NCBI GenBank assembly: GCA_036802685.1
Contig: DAIRVS010000002.1
Span: 23,846 to 87,845, forward strand
DNA from: HGW-17 sp938004375
GTDB taxonomy: Bacteria; Myxococcota_A; Polyangia; HGW-17
Direction: 5' to 3'
DNA length: 64,000 bases
The notes beneath the pieces are model-generated. The model did not search any database. It saw only the letters and a program-made list of their open reading frames with translations, and was not told the DNA's origin. Each line of letters begins with the position of its first letter. The stretch's first letter is position 1. Position numbers and translations under genes: made by a program. Shown in pieces: positions 56,891-64,000 of the stretch.

Positions 56891-57792
56891 CGGACACGCT
56901 GCTGGCCGCCCACCTCACCGACATCCATTACCCCGTCCCGTCCTCGTTCCAACTGAGGGACCTGCTCAGCAAGCGCATCACCGGCGCGGTGAACCTGCTG
57001 GTCTCCTCCCGGCGGGCCTTCCGGCCCCACCTGCTCAAGAGCCTGCTGGGACATCTGAGGGAGCTCGGCGTGTCCCATCTGCTGATCACCGGGGATCTGG
57101 TGAACCTGGCCTACGCCGAGGAGTACCTGCGCCTGCGCACCCACCTGGAGGAGAGCGGCTTCTCACCGGGGCAGGTCTCCATGGTCCCGGGGAACCACGA
57201 CGCCTACCTCCCGTCTTCCATGGCCCAGGAGACCTTCTGGGAGAACCTCGGACCCTACGCCTGGGCCGCGGGACCGACGGACTATCCGACGGTCCGCACG
57301 TTCGGAGGGCTCGAGATCATCGGCGTCTCCACCGCCCTCCCGACCGCCCTGGGCATGGCCTACGGCGAGGTTGGCCAAGACCAACTCGCCCGCCTCGAGG
57401 AGCTCCTGCGGCGCAAGACCGGCCGCTTCCGCGTGATTCTCATCCATCACCCGCCGACCCCCGGAGCCGACACCTGGCACGACGGGCTCGTGGACGGCGC
57501 CCAGTTGCGCCGCCTCTTCTGGAAACACGGGGCGGACCTGATCCTGCACGGCCACGAGCACTACGACTCCGAGACCCGCCTCCCCGGTCCCGGGGGATCC
57601 ACCATCCCCGTGCTGGGCACCGGCTGCGCCATCCTCGACGATCCACGTCCGGCCCTCCGGGCCCGCGCCCGGCTCCTGCGCTTCGGACCCGGGGGCCTCG
57701 AGCGGCAGTGGCTGATCGTGCACGACGCCGCCTCCGGGCACTGGCGACCCCCCGCCGGATCCCCGATCCCGGAATCTCCCACCGGCGTATGA
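56887..57792 (+). CDS. Calcineurin-like metallophosphoesterase
   Basis: 301 residues. The metal-binding motifs appear in order: DIH near residue 12, GDLVN near 69, GNHD near 101, HHPP near 180 and HGHEH near 217. There is no signal peptide, so it is cytoplasmic. Coupling to a phospholipid synthase suggests a role in phospholipid or head-group phosphate removal, which is inference. The substrate is unknown. Confidence 0.92.
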   Translation: MTDTLLAAHLTDIHYPVPSSFQLRDLLSKRITGAVNLLVSSRRAFRPHLLKSLLGHLRELGVSHLLITGDLVNLAYAEEYLRLRTHLEESGFSPGQVSMVPGNHDAYLPSSMAQETFWENLGPYAWAAGPTDYPTVRTFGGLEIIGVSTALPTALGMAYGEVGQDQLARLEELLRRKTGRFRVILIHHPPTPGADTWHDGLVDGAQLRRLFWKHGADLILHGHEHYDSETRLPGPGGSTIPVLGTGCAILDDPRPALRARARLLRFGPGGLERQWLIVHDAASGHWRPPAGSPIPESPTGV

Positions 57793-57795
57793 GAG

Positions 57796-60069
57796 ATGCG
57801 AAAAAAAATACCCTGGATCATCATGGGTCTTCTATGGCTGCTGCTCGCGGCCGGCCTGGTCCTGGGCGGGCTGCACGTCCACCGGGACCGGCAACGGCGC
57901 GACCGGCTCGGGGCCTCCCTCGCCGCCGCCCACGGTGACGGCGTCCCCCTGGCCGATCCCCGGCGCCTCGCCGAAGCCGGCGCCGCCTGCGAGCGCGCCG
58001 CCCGCGACAACCCGTCCGACCCCGCGATCTGGTCCGTATGGGCGCTGGTGCAGGCCCGGGGCGTGTTGTGGTTGGGACACGACACCGCCCCCTGGAATCG
58101 CAGCATGCGGGTGGCCTCCGAGCTGGTCGGCGCCGACCCGGGGGGCGTCGATTCGGGCACCCGGGTCCGGCTGGCGGCCGCCCGCATCCTTTCGCGGACT
58201 GCCACCGCCGAAACCCGCGCCGAGTTGACCGAGAACCTGTACGACGCGCTCTCGCAGTGGGACTTCCGTCCCCAATCGGCCATCCTCCGCAACGCGGCGC
58301 TGTGGGCGGCCGTGGCTGCAGGACAAGCCCCGTGGGTCGAGGCACGCCTGCCCGGCCCGGAGGACCCCCAGGACTGGCCCCTGCTGCTGGACTGGCACCT
58401 CTCGCGGGAGAGCCACGAAGCCGCCGGCGCCTTGCTCGACCGGTGGGAGCGGCGCGAACCCGACCACCCGCTGCCTCCCCTGCTGCGCGCCTGGATCGCC
58501 TGCCGCTCCGGTGCCCTGGCCGGAAAATCCCCGCCGGAACCAGGGAGCGCCCCGGATGTCGCCGCGACGGCCGTCGAGGCGCCCGTCCTGCGGGCCTGGC
58601 GCCACCTGACCCGCGCCTGCGTCCTCGCCGCCGATCCCGGCACCGGAAAGGGCGCCGATCCGGATCAGGTGGTCGCCGAGTTGGAGAAGGTCCCCCTTAT
58701 ACCCCACGACGCCATCTACTTCGGGGTGATGCGCCTCGCCCAGGGTGCCGCTGGCCAATTCCCCGCCGGCCGGGAGCTCTTCTCCCAGGTGCGCAAGGAG
58801 TTCACCGCGCGCCGCGGTCCGTCTGACGCGCGCCTCGACCAGCTCGACGCCCTGGAACACCTCCTGCGACTCGATCCCGAAAAAGCCTTCGCGTTCCATT
58901 CCCGCCAGGGGGCCAGCAGCCGGGGACCTTGGGCCGTGTGGGCCGCCCTGCTCACGGACCGCAAGGTCCAGGCGCGGTCCTGGGTCCGGCCCGGTGACTT
59001 CCCCTTGCCGGACTTCGCCTTCCTCGAGGATCCCACGGAGGAGGAGCTCACGCGCCTGGAGCGACAGTCCGGACCACCGCCCACGGACCTGTGGTGGTCC
59101 GCACTCTGGGCCCTGGAGGCGGTGGACTCCCTGTCCCGGTTCGAATGGGGGACCCTCGCCCACGAGCAGCGCCTGGAGGCGATCCGCACGAGGTTGGCCG
59201 GGCTGCCCGAGGACTCGCCGCTGGTCTCCCGGCTGGCCGCGCGCCTGGCCCTCGAGCAGGACCGCTCGGCCGAAGTCGCGCGCCATCTGGCCAGGCTGTG
59301 CGGCGACGAGCTCGCCAGGGTCGGGGACAATCCGGGGCCCTGCCGGTCGCTGCGGGGACCCCTCAAGGATGTCGAACTCGTGGCGCGCTTCTTGACCGCC
59401 GAGGAGGACCGGCCCATCGACTACCCGGTCGTCCTGGAGCGGCTCGACCGGCTCCTCCCGATGCTGACCGCGCCCGGACGGCCCGAGCAGGTCGCCCTCT
59501 TCTGGCGGCTGAGACATCTGCGGATGCAGTTGAGGGCCCAGCCCGGACAGGGTCGCCTCGTCGAGGAGAAGCTCGGGACCGTGGTGATCCCGCCGACCCT
59601 GCATGACCAAGAGGTGTTGACCGAGGCCGCCCTGCTCCATCTGTATCTGGGGAAACGGGAGGCGGCCAACGCGCTGCTCGCACGTCTGAAGTCCGCCTCG
59701 GTGCGGGAAATCCGGCGCCTGGCCCATCACGCCCTCCAATTGCAGGATCCCGGCCTGGCGCTGACGCAACTGACCCCCGCCCTTGGCCGCCCGGATCTCT
59801 CCCCCCGGGTGAGACAGACCCTGCGCGTCCTGCGGGCCCAGGCCGGCCTGATGCGACGCCAGGACGTGACCGCCGAGCTCGAGGAGCTCTTCCGGCTGGA
59901 TCCCTGTCCGGAGATGGCCGAGGCCACCATCCGGGCCTACCTCACCCGGGGCCGCCGCGCCGACTGCGCCCGGCTGCGCGAGCTCCTCGCCGCCTTCGCC
60001 GGCGAGACCCCCTCGTTCAAGGGACCGGCGGCCGAGATCGATCTCTTCTGCCCGACCCCCGCGCCCTGA
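57796..60069 (+). CDS. Membrane-anchored helical-repeat protein of unknown function
   Basis: 757 residues. One N-terminal helix (IPWIIMGLLWLLLAAGLVLG) is followed by a long, Arg/Leu/Ala-rich helical protein with TPR-like pairs, for example AGAACERAARDNPSDPAIWS and LLHLYLGKREAANALLARL. No catalytic motif was found. It follows the phosphoesterase by three bases and is probably the last gene of that operon. The repeats suggest a scaffold exposed to the periplasm. Confidence 0.8.
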   Translation: MRKKIPWIIMGLLWLLLAAGLVLGGLHVHRDRQRRDRLGASLAAAHGDGVPLADPRRLAEAGAACERAARDNPSDPAIWSVWALVQARGVLWLGHDTAPWNRSMRVASELVGADPGGVDSGTRVRLAAARILSRTATAETRAELTENLYDALSQWDFRPQSAILRNAALWAAVAAGQAPWVEARLPGPEDPQDWPLLLDWHLSRESHEAAGALLDRWERREPDHPLPPLLRAWIACRSGALAGKSPPEPGSAPDVAATAVEAPVLRAWRHLTRACVLAADPGTGKGADPDQVVAELEKVPLIPHDAIYFGVMRLAQGAAGQFPAGRELFSQVRKEFTARRGPSDARLDQLDALEHLLRLDPEKAFAFHSRQGASSRGPWAVWAALLTDRKVQARSWVRPGDFPLPDFAFLEDPTEEELTRLERQSGPPPTDLWWSALWALEAVDSLSRFEWGTLAHEQRLEAIRTRLAGLPEDSPLVSRLAARLALEQDRSAEVARHLARLCGDELARVGDNPGPCRSLRGPLKDVELVARFLTAEEDRPIDYPVVLERLDRLLPMLTAPGRPEQVALFWRLRHLRMQLRAQPGQGRLVEEKLGTVVIPPTLHDQEVLTEAALLHLYLGKREAANALLARLKSASVREIRRLAHHALQLQDPGLALTQLTPALGRPDLSPRVRQTLRVLRAQAGLMRRQDVTAELEELFRLDPCPEMAEATIRAYLTRGRRADCARLRELLAAFAGETPSFKGPAAEIDLFCPTPAP

Positions 60070-60126
60070 AAATCCACTTGAAACCGGCCCCCGGATCGTG
60101 TAGGAACGGTGCGGCAATCGTGAAAA

Positions 60127-60142
60127 ACCTTGGGAACAAGGT
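60127..60142. repeat. Inverted repeat upstream of the acyl-CoA ligase
   Basis: ACCTTGGGAACAAGGT, perfect six-base arms around GGAA. The half-site AACAAGGT recurs at 60171-60178, nine bases before the start codon. A regulator-binding role is possible. Confidence 0.5.
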
Positions 60143-60186
60143 CAGTACAATTTTCAGTAACCTCTCTCGAAACAAGGTATGGTGCC

Positions 60187-61872
60187 ATGACTGAGTTCAA
60201 CTACGAAACCGAGTGGAAGTCGCACAACCCGTGGTCCTTCATCCCCGAGAAACTCAACATCGGGTACGCCTCCTCCGACGCCGTCTGCGACCGGGGCCTC
60301 GGAGACCGGGCCGCCATTTACTGGGAGAACAGCAAGGGCGAGAAGCGCAAGCTCACGTATGACGACCTGCGCCGCCAGACCAACAGGTTCGCCAACGTGC
60401 TCACCAAACTGGGCTTCGGCCGCGGCGACGTCCTGCTGCTGCGCGTGGGCAACCAGGTCGAGTTCTACGTCTGCGCCCTGGCCGCCACCAAGTGCGGCGG
60501 TATCTTCATCCCCTCCTCGACGATGTTCCGAGAGAAGGACATCCTGTACCGCTGCAACGACGCGAAGGTGAAGATCATCGTCACCACGCCGCAGTTGGTG
60601 GACGTGGTCGATGCCATCCGGGACGAGGCGAAGACCCTCGAGCACGTGGTCGTGTTCGACTACCTCGGTGAGACCACCACCGACCCCCGCCACGTCAAAT
60701 ACGACGTCGAGATGGCCGCCGCCTCCGACGAGTTCAAATCCGCCGACACGAACAACGGCGACGTGGCCTTCATCGCCTACACCTCCGGCACCACCGGCGA
60801 TCCCAAGGGCGTCGTCCACTACCACCGCTACGGCCTGGCCTACGAGTACCTGGCCCGCTACTGGTACCACTACGACACCCCCGACACCATCGCCTGCCCG
60901 GCCGAGGTCGGCTGGCTGCTGCCGGTGTCGTCCTCCTTCCTGTTCGCCCTGCACCGTGGCATGAGCATCGTGCTTTATCACGAGCTCGGCGCCTTCAGCC
61001 CCGAGAAGTGGTTCGAACTGTTCGCCACCTACGGCGTCTCGGTGTTCATCGGGACCCCGACGATGTACCGCATGCTGCTCAAGGTCGCCGACGCCGAGAA
61101 GCGCTTCGATCTGTCCAAGTGGCGCGAGGGCGTGAGCGCCGGCGAACCCCTGACCCCGGACACCATGGAGCAGGTGAAGAGCCGCTTCAACATCAGCATC
61201 CGCGACGGCATCGGCATGAGCGAGTGCATGGTGTACGCCCACAACTGCATCGGCATGCCCGTCTACCCGGGCTCCTGCGGCCGCCCCGGCCCGGGCATCG
61301 TCATCAACCTGATGGAGACCCCGGACGAGGACGACGAGGGCGCCGCCAAGCTCGTGCCCGTGAAGAAGGGCGAGCCCGGCGTGCTGTGCGTGAAGATCGA
61401 CTCCCACCCCGGCATGATGAAGGAGTACCTGAACAAGCCCGAGGCCACGGCCGAGGTCTTCCGCGACGGCTGGTTCTACACCGGCGACGTGCTGCGCGAG
61501 GACGAGCAGGGATATTTCTGGTTCATCGGCCGCGCCGACGACGTCATCAAGGCCTCCGGCTACCGCATCAGCCCGTTCGACGTGGAGAGCGCGCTCATGA
61601 GCCACCCGGCCGTGTTCGAGGCCGCCGCCGTGGAGAGCCCGGACCCCCTGCGCGACAAGGTCGTCAAGGCCTTCATCGTGCTGCGCCCGGGTTACACGGA
61701 GACGCCGGAACTGACCAAGGAGCTGCAGGATCACGTGAAGAACGTGGCCGCCCCCTACAAATACCCGCGCAAGGTGCAGTACGTCAAGGAACTGCCCAAG
61801 ACCCAGTCCGGCAAGGTCAAGCGCAAGCAGCTGCGCCGCATGGAGTTCGAGGGCACCCCGTACCAGGTCTGA
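60187..61872 (+). CDS. AMP-forming acyl-CoA ligase / acetyl-CoA-synthetase-like protein
   Basis: 561 residues of the ANL superfamily. The ATP-binding loop YTSGTTGDPKG lies at 199-208, the hinge region reads IGRADDVIKASGYRISPFDV, and the catalytic lysine is in KTQSGKVKR near the C-terminus. Sequence style (acetyl/benzoate-type) suggests a short or aromatic acid substrate, but this is not resolved. ATG 60187 matches the family N-terminus; only a weak AAGG precedes it. It stands alone, with inverted and direct repeats in its 117-base leader region. Confidence 0.92.
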   Translation: MTEFNYETEWKSHNPWSFIPEKLNIGYASSDAVCDRGLGDRAAIYWENSKGEKRKLTYDDLRRQTNRFANVLTKLGFGRGDVLLLRVGNQVEFYVCALAATKCGGIFIPSSTMFREKDILYRCNDAKVKIIVTTPQLVDVVDAIRDEAKTLEHVVVFDYLGETTTDPRHVKYDVEMAAASDEFKSADTNNGDVAFIAYTSGTTGDPKGVVHYHRYGLAYEYLARYWYHYDTPDTIACPAEVGWLLPVSSSFLFALHRGMSIVLYHELGAFSPEKWFELFATYGVSVFIGTPTMYRMLLKVADAEKRFDLSKWREGVSAGEPLTPDTMEQVKSRFNISIRDGIGMSECMVYAHNCIGMPVYPGSCGRPGPGIVINLMETPDEDDEGAAKLVPVKKGEPGVLCVKIDSHPGMMKEYLNKPEATAEVFRDGWFYTGDVLREDEQGYFWFIGRADDVIKASGYRISPFDVESALMSHPAVFEAAAVESPDPLRDKVVKAFIVLRPGYTETPELTKELQDHVKNVAAPYKYPRKVQYVKELPKTQSGKVKRKQLRRMEFEGTPYQV

Positions 61873-61878
61873 CGCCGC

Positions 61879-61907
61879 TTGACTTTTGACGGTCGCGCCA
61901 GCATATT
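61879..61907 (+). promoter_or_regulatory. Predicted sigma-70-type promoter for a possibly leaderless gene
   Basis: TTGACT (61879-61884) and CATATT (61902-61907) with exactly 17 bases between them. The predicted start, near 61914, is almost at ATG 61916, and no Shine-Dalgarno exists. Confidence 0.5.
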
Positions 61908-61915
61908 GCTGTGCC

Positions 61916-62407
61916 ATGAACCGTTCCCGCCGCTGGTTCCTCTGGAGCTCGTTCTTCCTCACCGCCAACGTGCTGTTCTTCCCCGTGGCCTTCCTGTCCA
62001 CGCAATACTGGATGAAGACCGTCCCCGTCACCCAGGTGCTGCTGGGCGCGGCCCTCGCCTCGGTCGCCTTCTCGGCCGTGGTCGCCTCGCACAAGTACCG
62101 TGCCCTCCGCCCAAAACGCGCGCGTCTGGAGTTCATCCGGTTCGACCGGCCCGCCCAGCGCCTGCTCGAGAAGGAGCTCACCCGGCTGGGCTACCGGGTG
62201 TCCGGGACCGAGGGGGTCTTCATCGCCGGGTTCCGCGCCGATTATTATCTCGCGCCCGAGATCCGCGTGACCTGGGATGACACCGCCTGTGAGCTCGAGG
62301 GCCCGGCCTTCTACGTGGTCAAGCTCGAGAAACGCCACCGCCGCGCCCTCAAACGACTGGATCGCAAAATCCGTCAAATGACCGATGGCCAAGCCCCCTC
62401 CGCCTGA
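61916..62407 (+). CDS. Small membrane protein of unknown function
   Basis: 163 residues. Two membrane helices near the N-terminus (WFLWSSFFLTANVLFFPVAF and VLLGAALASVAFSAVVASHK) precede a basic cytoplasmic domain of about 100 residues (EFIRFDRPAQRLLEKELTRL). No family was recognised. A promoter positioned for leaderless transcription sits immediately upstream. Confidence 0.72.
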   Translation: MNRSRRWFLWSSFFLTANVLFFPVAFLSTQYWMKTVPVTQVLLGAALASVAFSAVVASHKYRALRPKRARLEFIRFDRPAQRLLEKELTRLGYRVSGTEGVFIAGFRADYYLAPEIRVTWDDTACELEGPAFYVVKLEKRHRRALKRLDRKIRQMTDGQAPSA

Positions 62408-62422
62408 GGTACACCAGAAGTG

Positions 62423-62449
62423 TCACAGAGGTTCCTTCCCCCGCTGTGA
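62423..62449 (+). repeat. Inverted repeat before the pilin ribosome site
   Basis: TCACAG-N15-CTGTGA, ending directly at the AAGGAG of the pilin gene. It could form a hairpin in the leader. Confidence 0.4.
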
Positions 62450-62461
62450 AAGGAGATCCCC

Positions 62462-62719
62462 ATGAAACTCACGAAGCGTTTGCGTGGCGAGACCAAAGGC
62501 CAAGGCATGACCGAGTACATCATCATCGTGGCCCTGATCGCGATCGCGGCCATCGGCGTCGTCACCCTGTTCGGCGATGACATCCGCCGCCTGTTCGGCG
62601 GCGCCGCCAACGCCCTCTCCGGCGAGACCAACGTGACGCCCACCACCATGGGCGCCGAGCGCCATCACACGGACACCAAGACCCTGAAGACCTTCGGCCA
62701 GATGAACACCGGCGCCTGA
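62462..62719 (+). CDS. Flp-type (class IVb) pilin
   Basis: 85 residues. A basic leader ends in KG, followed by QGMTEYIIIVALIAIAAIGV; cleavage before Gln puts Glu at +5 and Tyr at +6, the Flp/class IVb pattern. The hydrophobic helix is followed by a short polar tail rich in His, Thr and Asn. AAGGAG lies six bases before the ATG. The next gene is a prepilin peptidase, which should process it. No Tad ATPase or secretin gene is in the window. Confidence 0.88.
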   Translation: MKLTKRLRGETKGQGMTEYIIIVALIAIAAIGVVTLFGDDIRRLFGGAANALSGETNVTPTTMGAERHHTDTKTLKTFGQMNTGA

Positions 62720-62727
62720 TCTTTCGC

Positions 62728-63291
62728 TTGTTCGAGTCGCTCCCCCTCCAATACTGGCTCACCGCCGCCGCCTGCGTGGCGATGCTGGGCGTGTCCACCT
62801 ACACCGATCTGCGCTCCCGGGAGATTCCCAACCCCGTCGTCCTCGCCGGCCTCGTCGGCGGCGCCGTCCTCTGGACCGTCTTCGGCGGTTTGTCCGGACT
62901 GGGCTCGGCCGCCCTGGGCGGGTTCACCGGGCTCTCGGTCTTCCTGCTGATGGCGCTTTTGGGCGCCATGGAGATGGGGGACGTCAAGCTCATGGCCGCC
63001 CTGGGCGCGCTGCTGGGCTGGCCCTGGGTGCTCCCGGCCCTGGTCCATGTGGTCATGGCCGGCTTCTTCTTCGCCATCATCTGGGTGATCGTTCATGGCC
63101 ACGCCCGACGCACCCTCTCCAACCTGTGGACCGCGCTCGTGACCTGGCTCCGGCCGGGCGCGCGCCGCGTACCGCTGGCCGAGCTCCCCACCACGCCGCT
63201 CCCCTACGGCGTCGCCATCGCGCTGGGCGGCGTCTGGACGCTGCTGGCGATCCCGTTCCCCGGCCTCAACCTGCTCTCGGCCATGTTCTGA
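62728..63291 (+). CDS. A24-family prepilin peptidase (CpaA/TadV-like)
   Basis: 187 residues, almost wholly membrane-embedded. The two catalytic aspartates are in TYTDLRSREIPN and MGDVKLMAALG. It is the short Tad-type version without the N-methylase domain, suited to the adjacent Flp pilin. The start is TTG 62728, eight bases after the pilin stop. Confidence 0.9.
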   Translation: MFESLPLQYWLTAAACVAMLGVSTYTDLRSREIPNPVVLAGLVGGAVLWTVFGGLSGLGSAALGGFTGLSVFLLMALLGAMEMGDVKLMAALGALLGWPWVLPALVHVVMAGFFFAIIWVIVHGHARRTLSNLWTALVTWLRPGARRVPLAELPTTPLPYGVAIALGGVWTLLAIPFPGLNLLSAMF

Positions 63292-63354
63292 CAGCCAATA
63301 CGAAAATCTGTTTTTCCCGCTGGCAATCGTGTACGATGGCGCGACTGAGCCGCC

Positions 63355-64000
63355 ATGATTTTTTCGCGCCTCTTCCCCTTCATGCTGATCCTCTGGACCG
63401 TCCTGGGTTCAGGCGCCGTTGCCTCGGCCGGGGCCGCGGTGCTCGACCTGGAGATCGAGGGGCGCTTCCTCGAGGACGGCGCCCGGGTGCTGCGGGCGCT
63501 GCAGGTGGAGCTCGAGCGGGTGGCAGCCGACGGCGACTGGGAGACCGTGCTGAGGCGGCGGCTCTCCCTGCTGGGGTACTCGCTGGTCAAGACCGAGCCC
63601 GTCGCGGGCAAGGCGCGCCCCACGGTGCGGCTCCACCTCGAGCCGGTCCAACTGGTGCGCAGCGTGTTCATCCGGGGCAACTGGCCGCTGTTCGAGTCCG
63701 ACATCATGCGGCGCGTGATCCTGCGGCCCGGCTCCGCGCTGCCGGTGGCGGCGGCCGAGCGCGCCGAGCTCCTCGAGAACCAGGTGCGCCGGATCGAGGA
63801 GTACCTGCATCGCGAGGGCTATTTCGATTCGAAGATCCGCATCCAGTTGAAGAAGCTCGACCGCCCCCACGAGATCGACGTGGTCGTCCACCTCGACAAG
63901 GGCTCGTCCTATCGCCTGGGCGCCCTGGACGTGCGCGGCAACGAGGCGGTCCCCAAGGACACGGTCGACGCCTTCTTCCGGCACCGGATCCTGTTCTACA
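63355..64000 (+). CDS. bamA: BamA/Omp85-type protein, N-terminal POTRA part (runs off right edge)
   Basis: From ATG 63355 the frame is open to the edge, giving about 215 residues. A signal peptide (MIFSRLFPFMLILWTVLGSG, cleavage near ASA) is followed by POTRA-like alpha/beta repeats: VRSVFIRGNWPLFESDIMRR, IEEYLHREGYFDSKIRIQLK and YRLGALDVRGNEAVPKDTVD. This is typical of BamA and of other Omp85 proteins such as TamA, so the name is provisional. It is likely the receiver of unfolded outer-membrane proteins together with BamB. It starts 64 bases after the prepilin peptidase gene. Confidence 0.82.
   Translation, partial: MIFSRLFPFMLILWTVLGSGAVASAGAAVLDLEIEGRFLEDGARVLRALQVELERVAADGDWETVLRRRLSLLGYSLVKTEPVAGKARPTVRLHLEPVQLVRSVFIRGNWPLFESDIMRRVILRPGSALPVAAAERAELLENQVRRIEEYLHREGYFDSKIRIQLKKLDRPHEIDVVVHLDKGSSYRLGALDVRGNEAVPKDTVDAFFRHRILFY

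Noticed and set aside
63292..63354. Rho-independent terminator after the prepilin peptidase
   Set aside because: A short ACAG/CTGT pairing is followed by TTTT, but the four-base stem is too weak to support.

Overview
This is a high-GC, gene-dense chromosomal segment from a Gram-negative (diderm) bacterium. It carries outer-membrane assembly genes (bamA start, bamB), OmpA-type and beta-barrel proteins, many lipoproteins, and a murE whose DNPR motif indicates meso-diaminopimelate peptidoglycan. Membrane-anchored Ser/Thr kinases, IgGFc-binding-like and MopE-like cell-surface proteins, DUF4388, Roadblock and TPR signalling proteins and Pro/Ala-rich linkers point to a myxobacterium-like lineage (Myxococcota or another former deltaproteobacterium). 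That placement is inference from gene content. A 10-N gap shows the sequence is a scaffold from a draft genome or MAG. No insertion sequence, phage, CRISPR array, rRNA or tRNA was seen.

Layout. 1-4168 (minus): two Ser/Thr kinases, the second carrying a periplasmic FbpA-like solute-binding domain, then a sodium:solute symporter. 4318-9939 (plus): a UshA-like nucleotidase lipoprotein, a Cys-rich lipoprotein and an outer-membrane protein. 9944-18095: rsfS-rlmH, an unknown two-TM protein, a GNAT enzyme, a small secreted protein, an IgGFc-binding-like lipoprotein, a kinase with a PEGA domain, and a beta-lactamase-fold hydrolase. 19214-25845 (minus): part of the division/cell-wall cluster, rsmH-ftsL-ftsI-murE-murF. 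25936-29878 (minus): an iron-sulfur protein behind an FNR-type box, a MopE-like lipoprotein, bamB (broken by the gap) and a YfgM-like TPR protein. 30114-36252 (plus): a PgpH-type HD phosphohydrolase, ybeY, and a three-gene envelope set (DUF4398 lipoprotein, OmpA, beta-barrel).

36256-48143 (minus) is the most distinctive block. It is one chemosensory operon: Roadblock, TPR scaffold, REC-DUF4388, CheY, CheW, a PilJ-like receptor, and a ChpA-like hybrid CheA read in frame into a complete RdgB (ITP/XTP pyrophosphatase). Its predicted promoter carries an overlapping palindrome. It probably controls pilus-based or surface motility; CheR and CheB are absent from it.

48355-64000 (plus) begins with the conserved rpmH-rnpA-yidD-yidC-mnmE run, in which yidD and yidC are also in frame without a stop. 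Then come ribH-nusB, a PEP-utiliser-like protein, a Memo-family protein, a CDP-alcohol phosphatidyltransferase, a metallophosphoesterase, a large helical-repeat membrane protein, an acyl-CoA ligase, a small membrane protein, a Flp-type pilin with its prepilin peptidase, and the start of a BamA/Omp85 protein at the right edge. Many neighbours overlap by four bases (ATGA, GTGA or TTGA), indicating translationally coupled operons.
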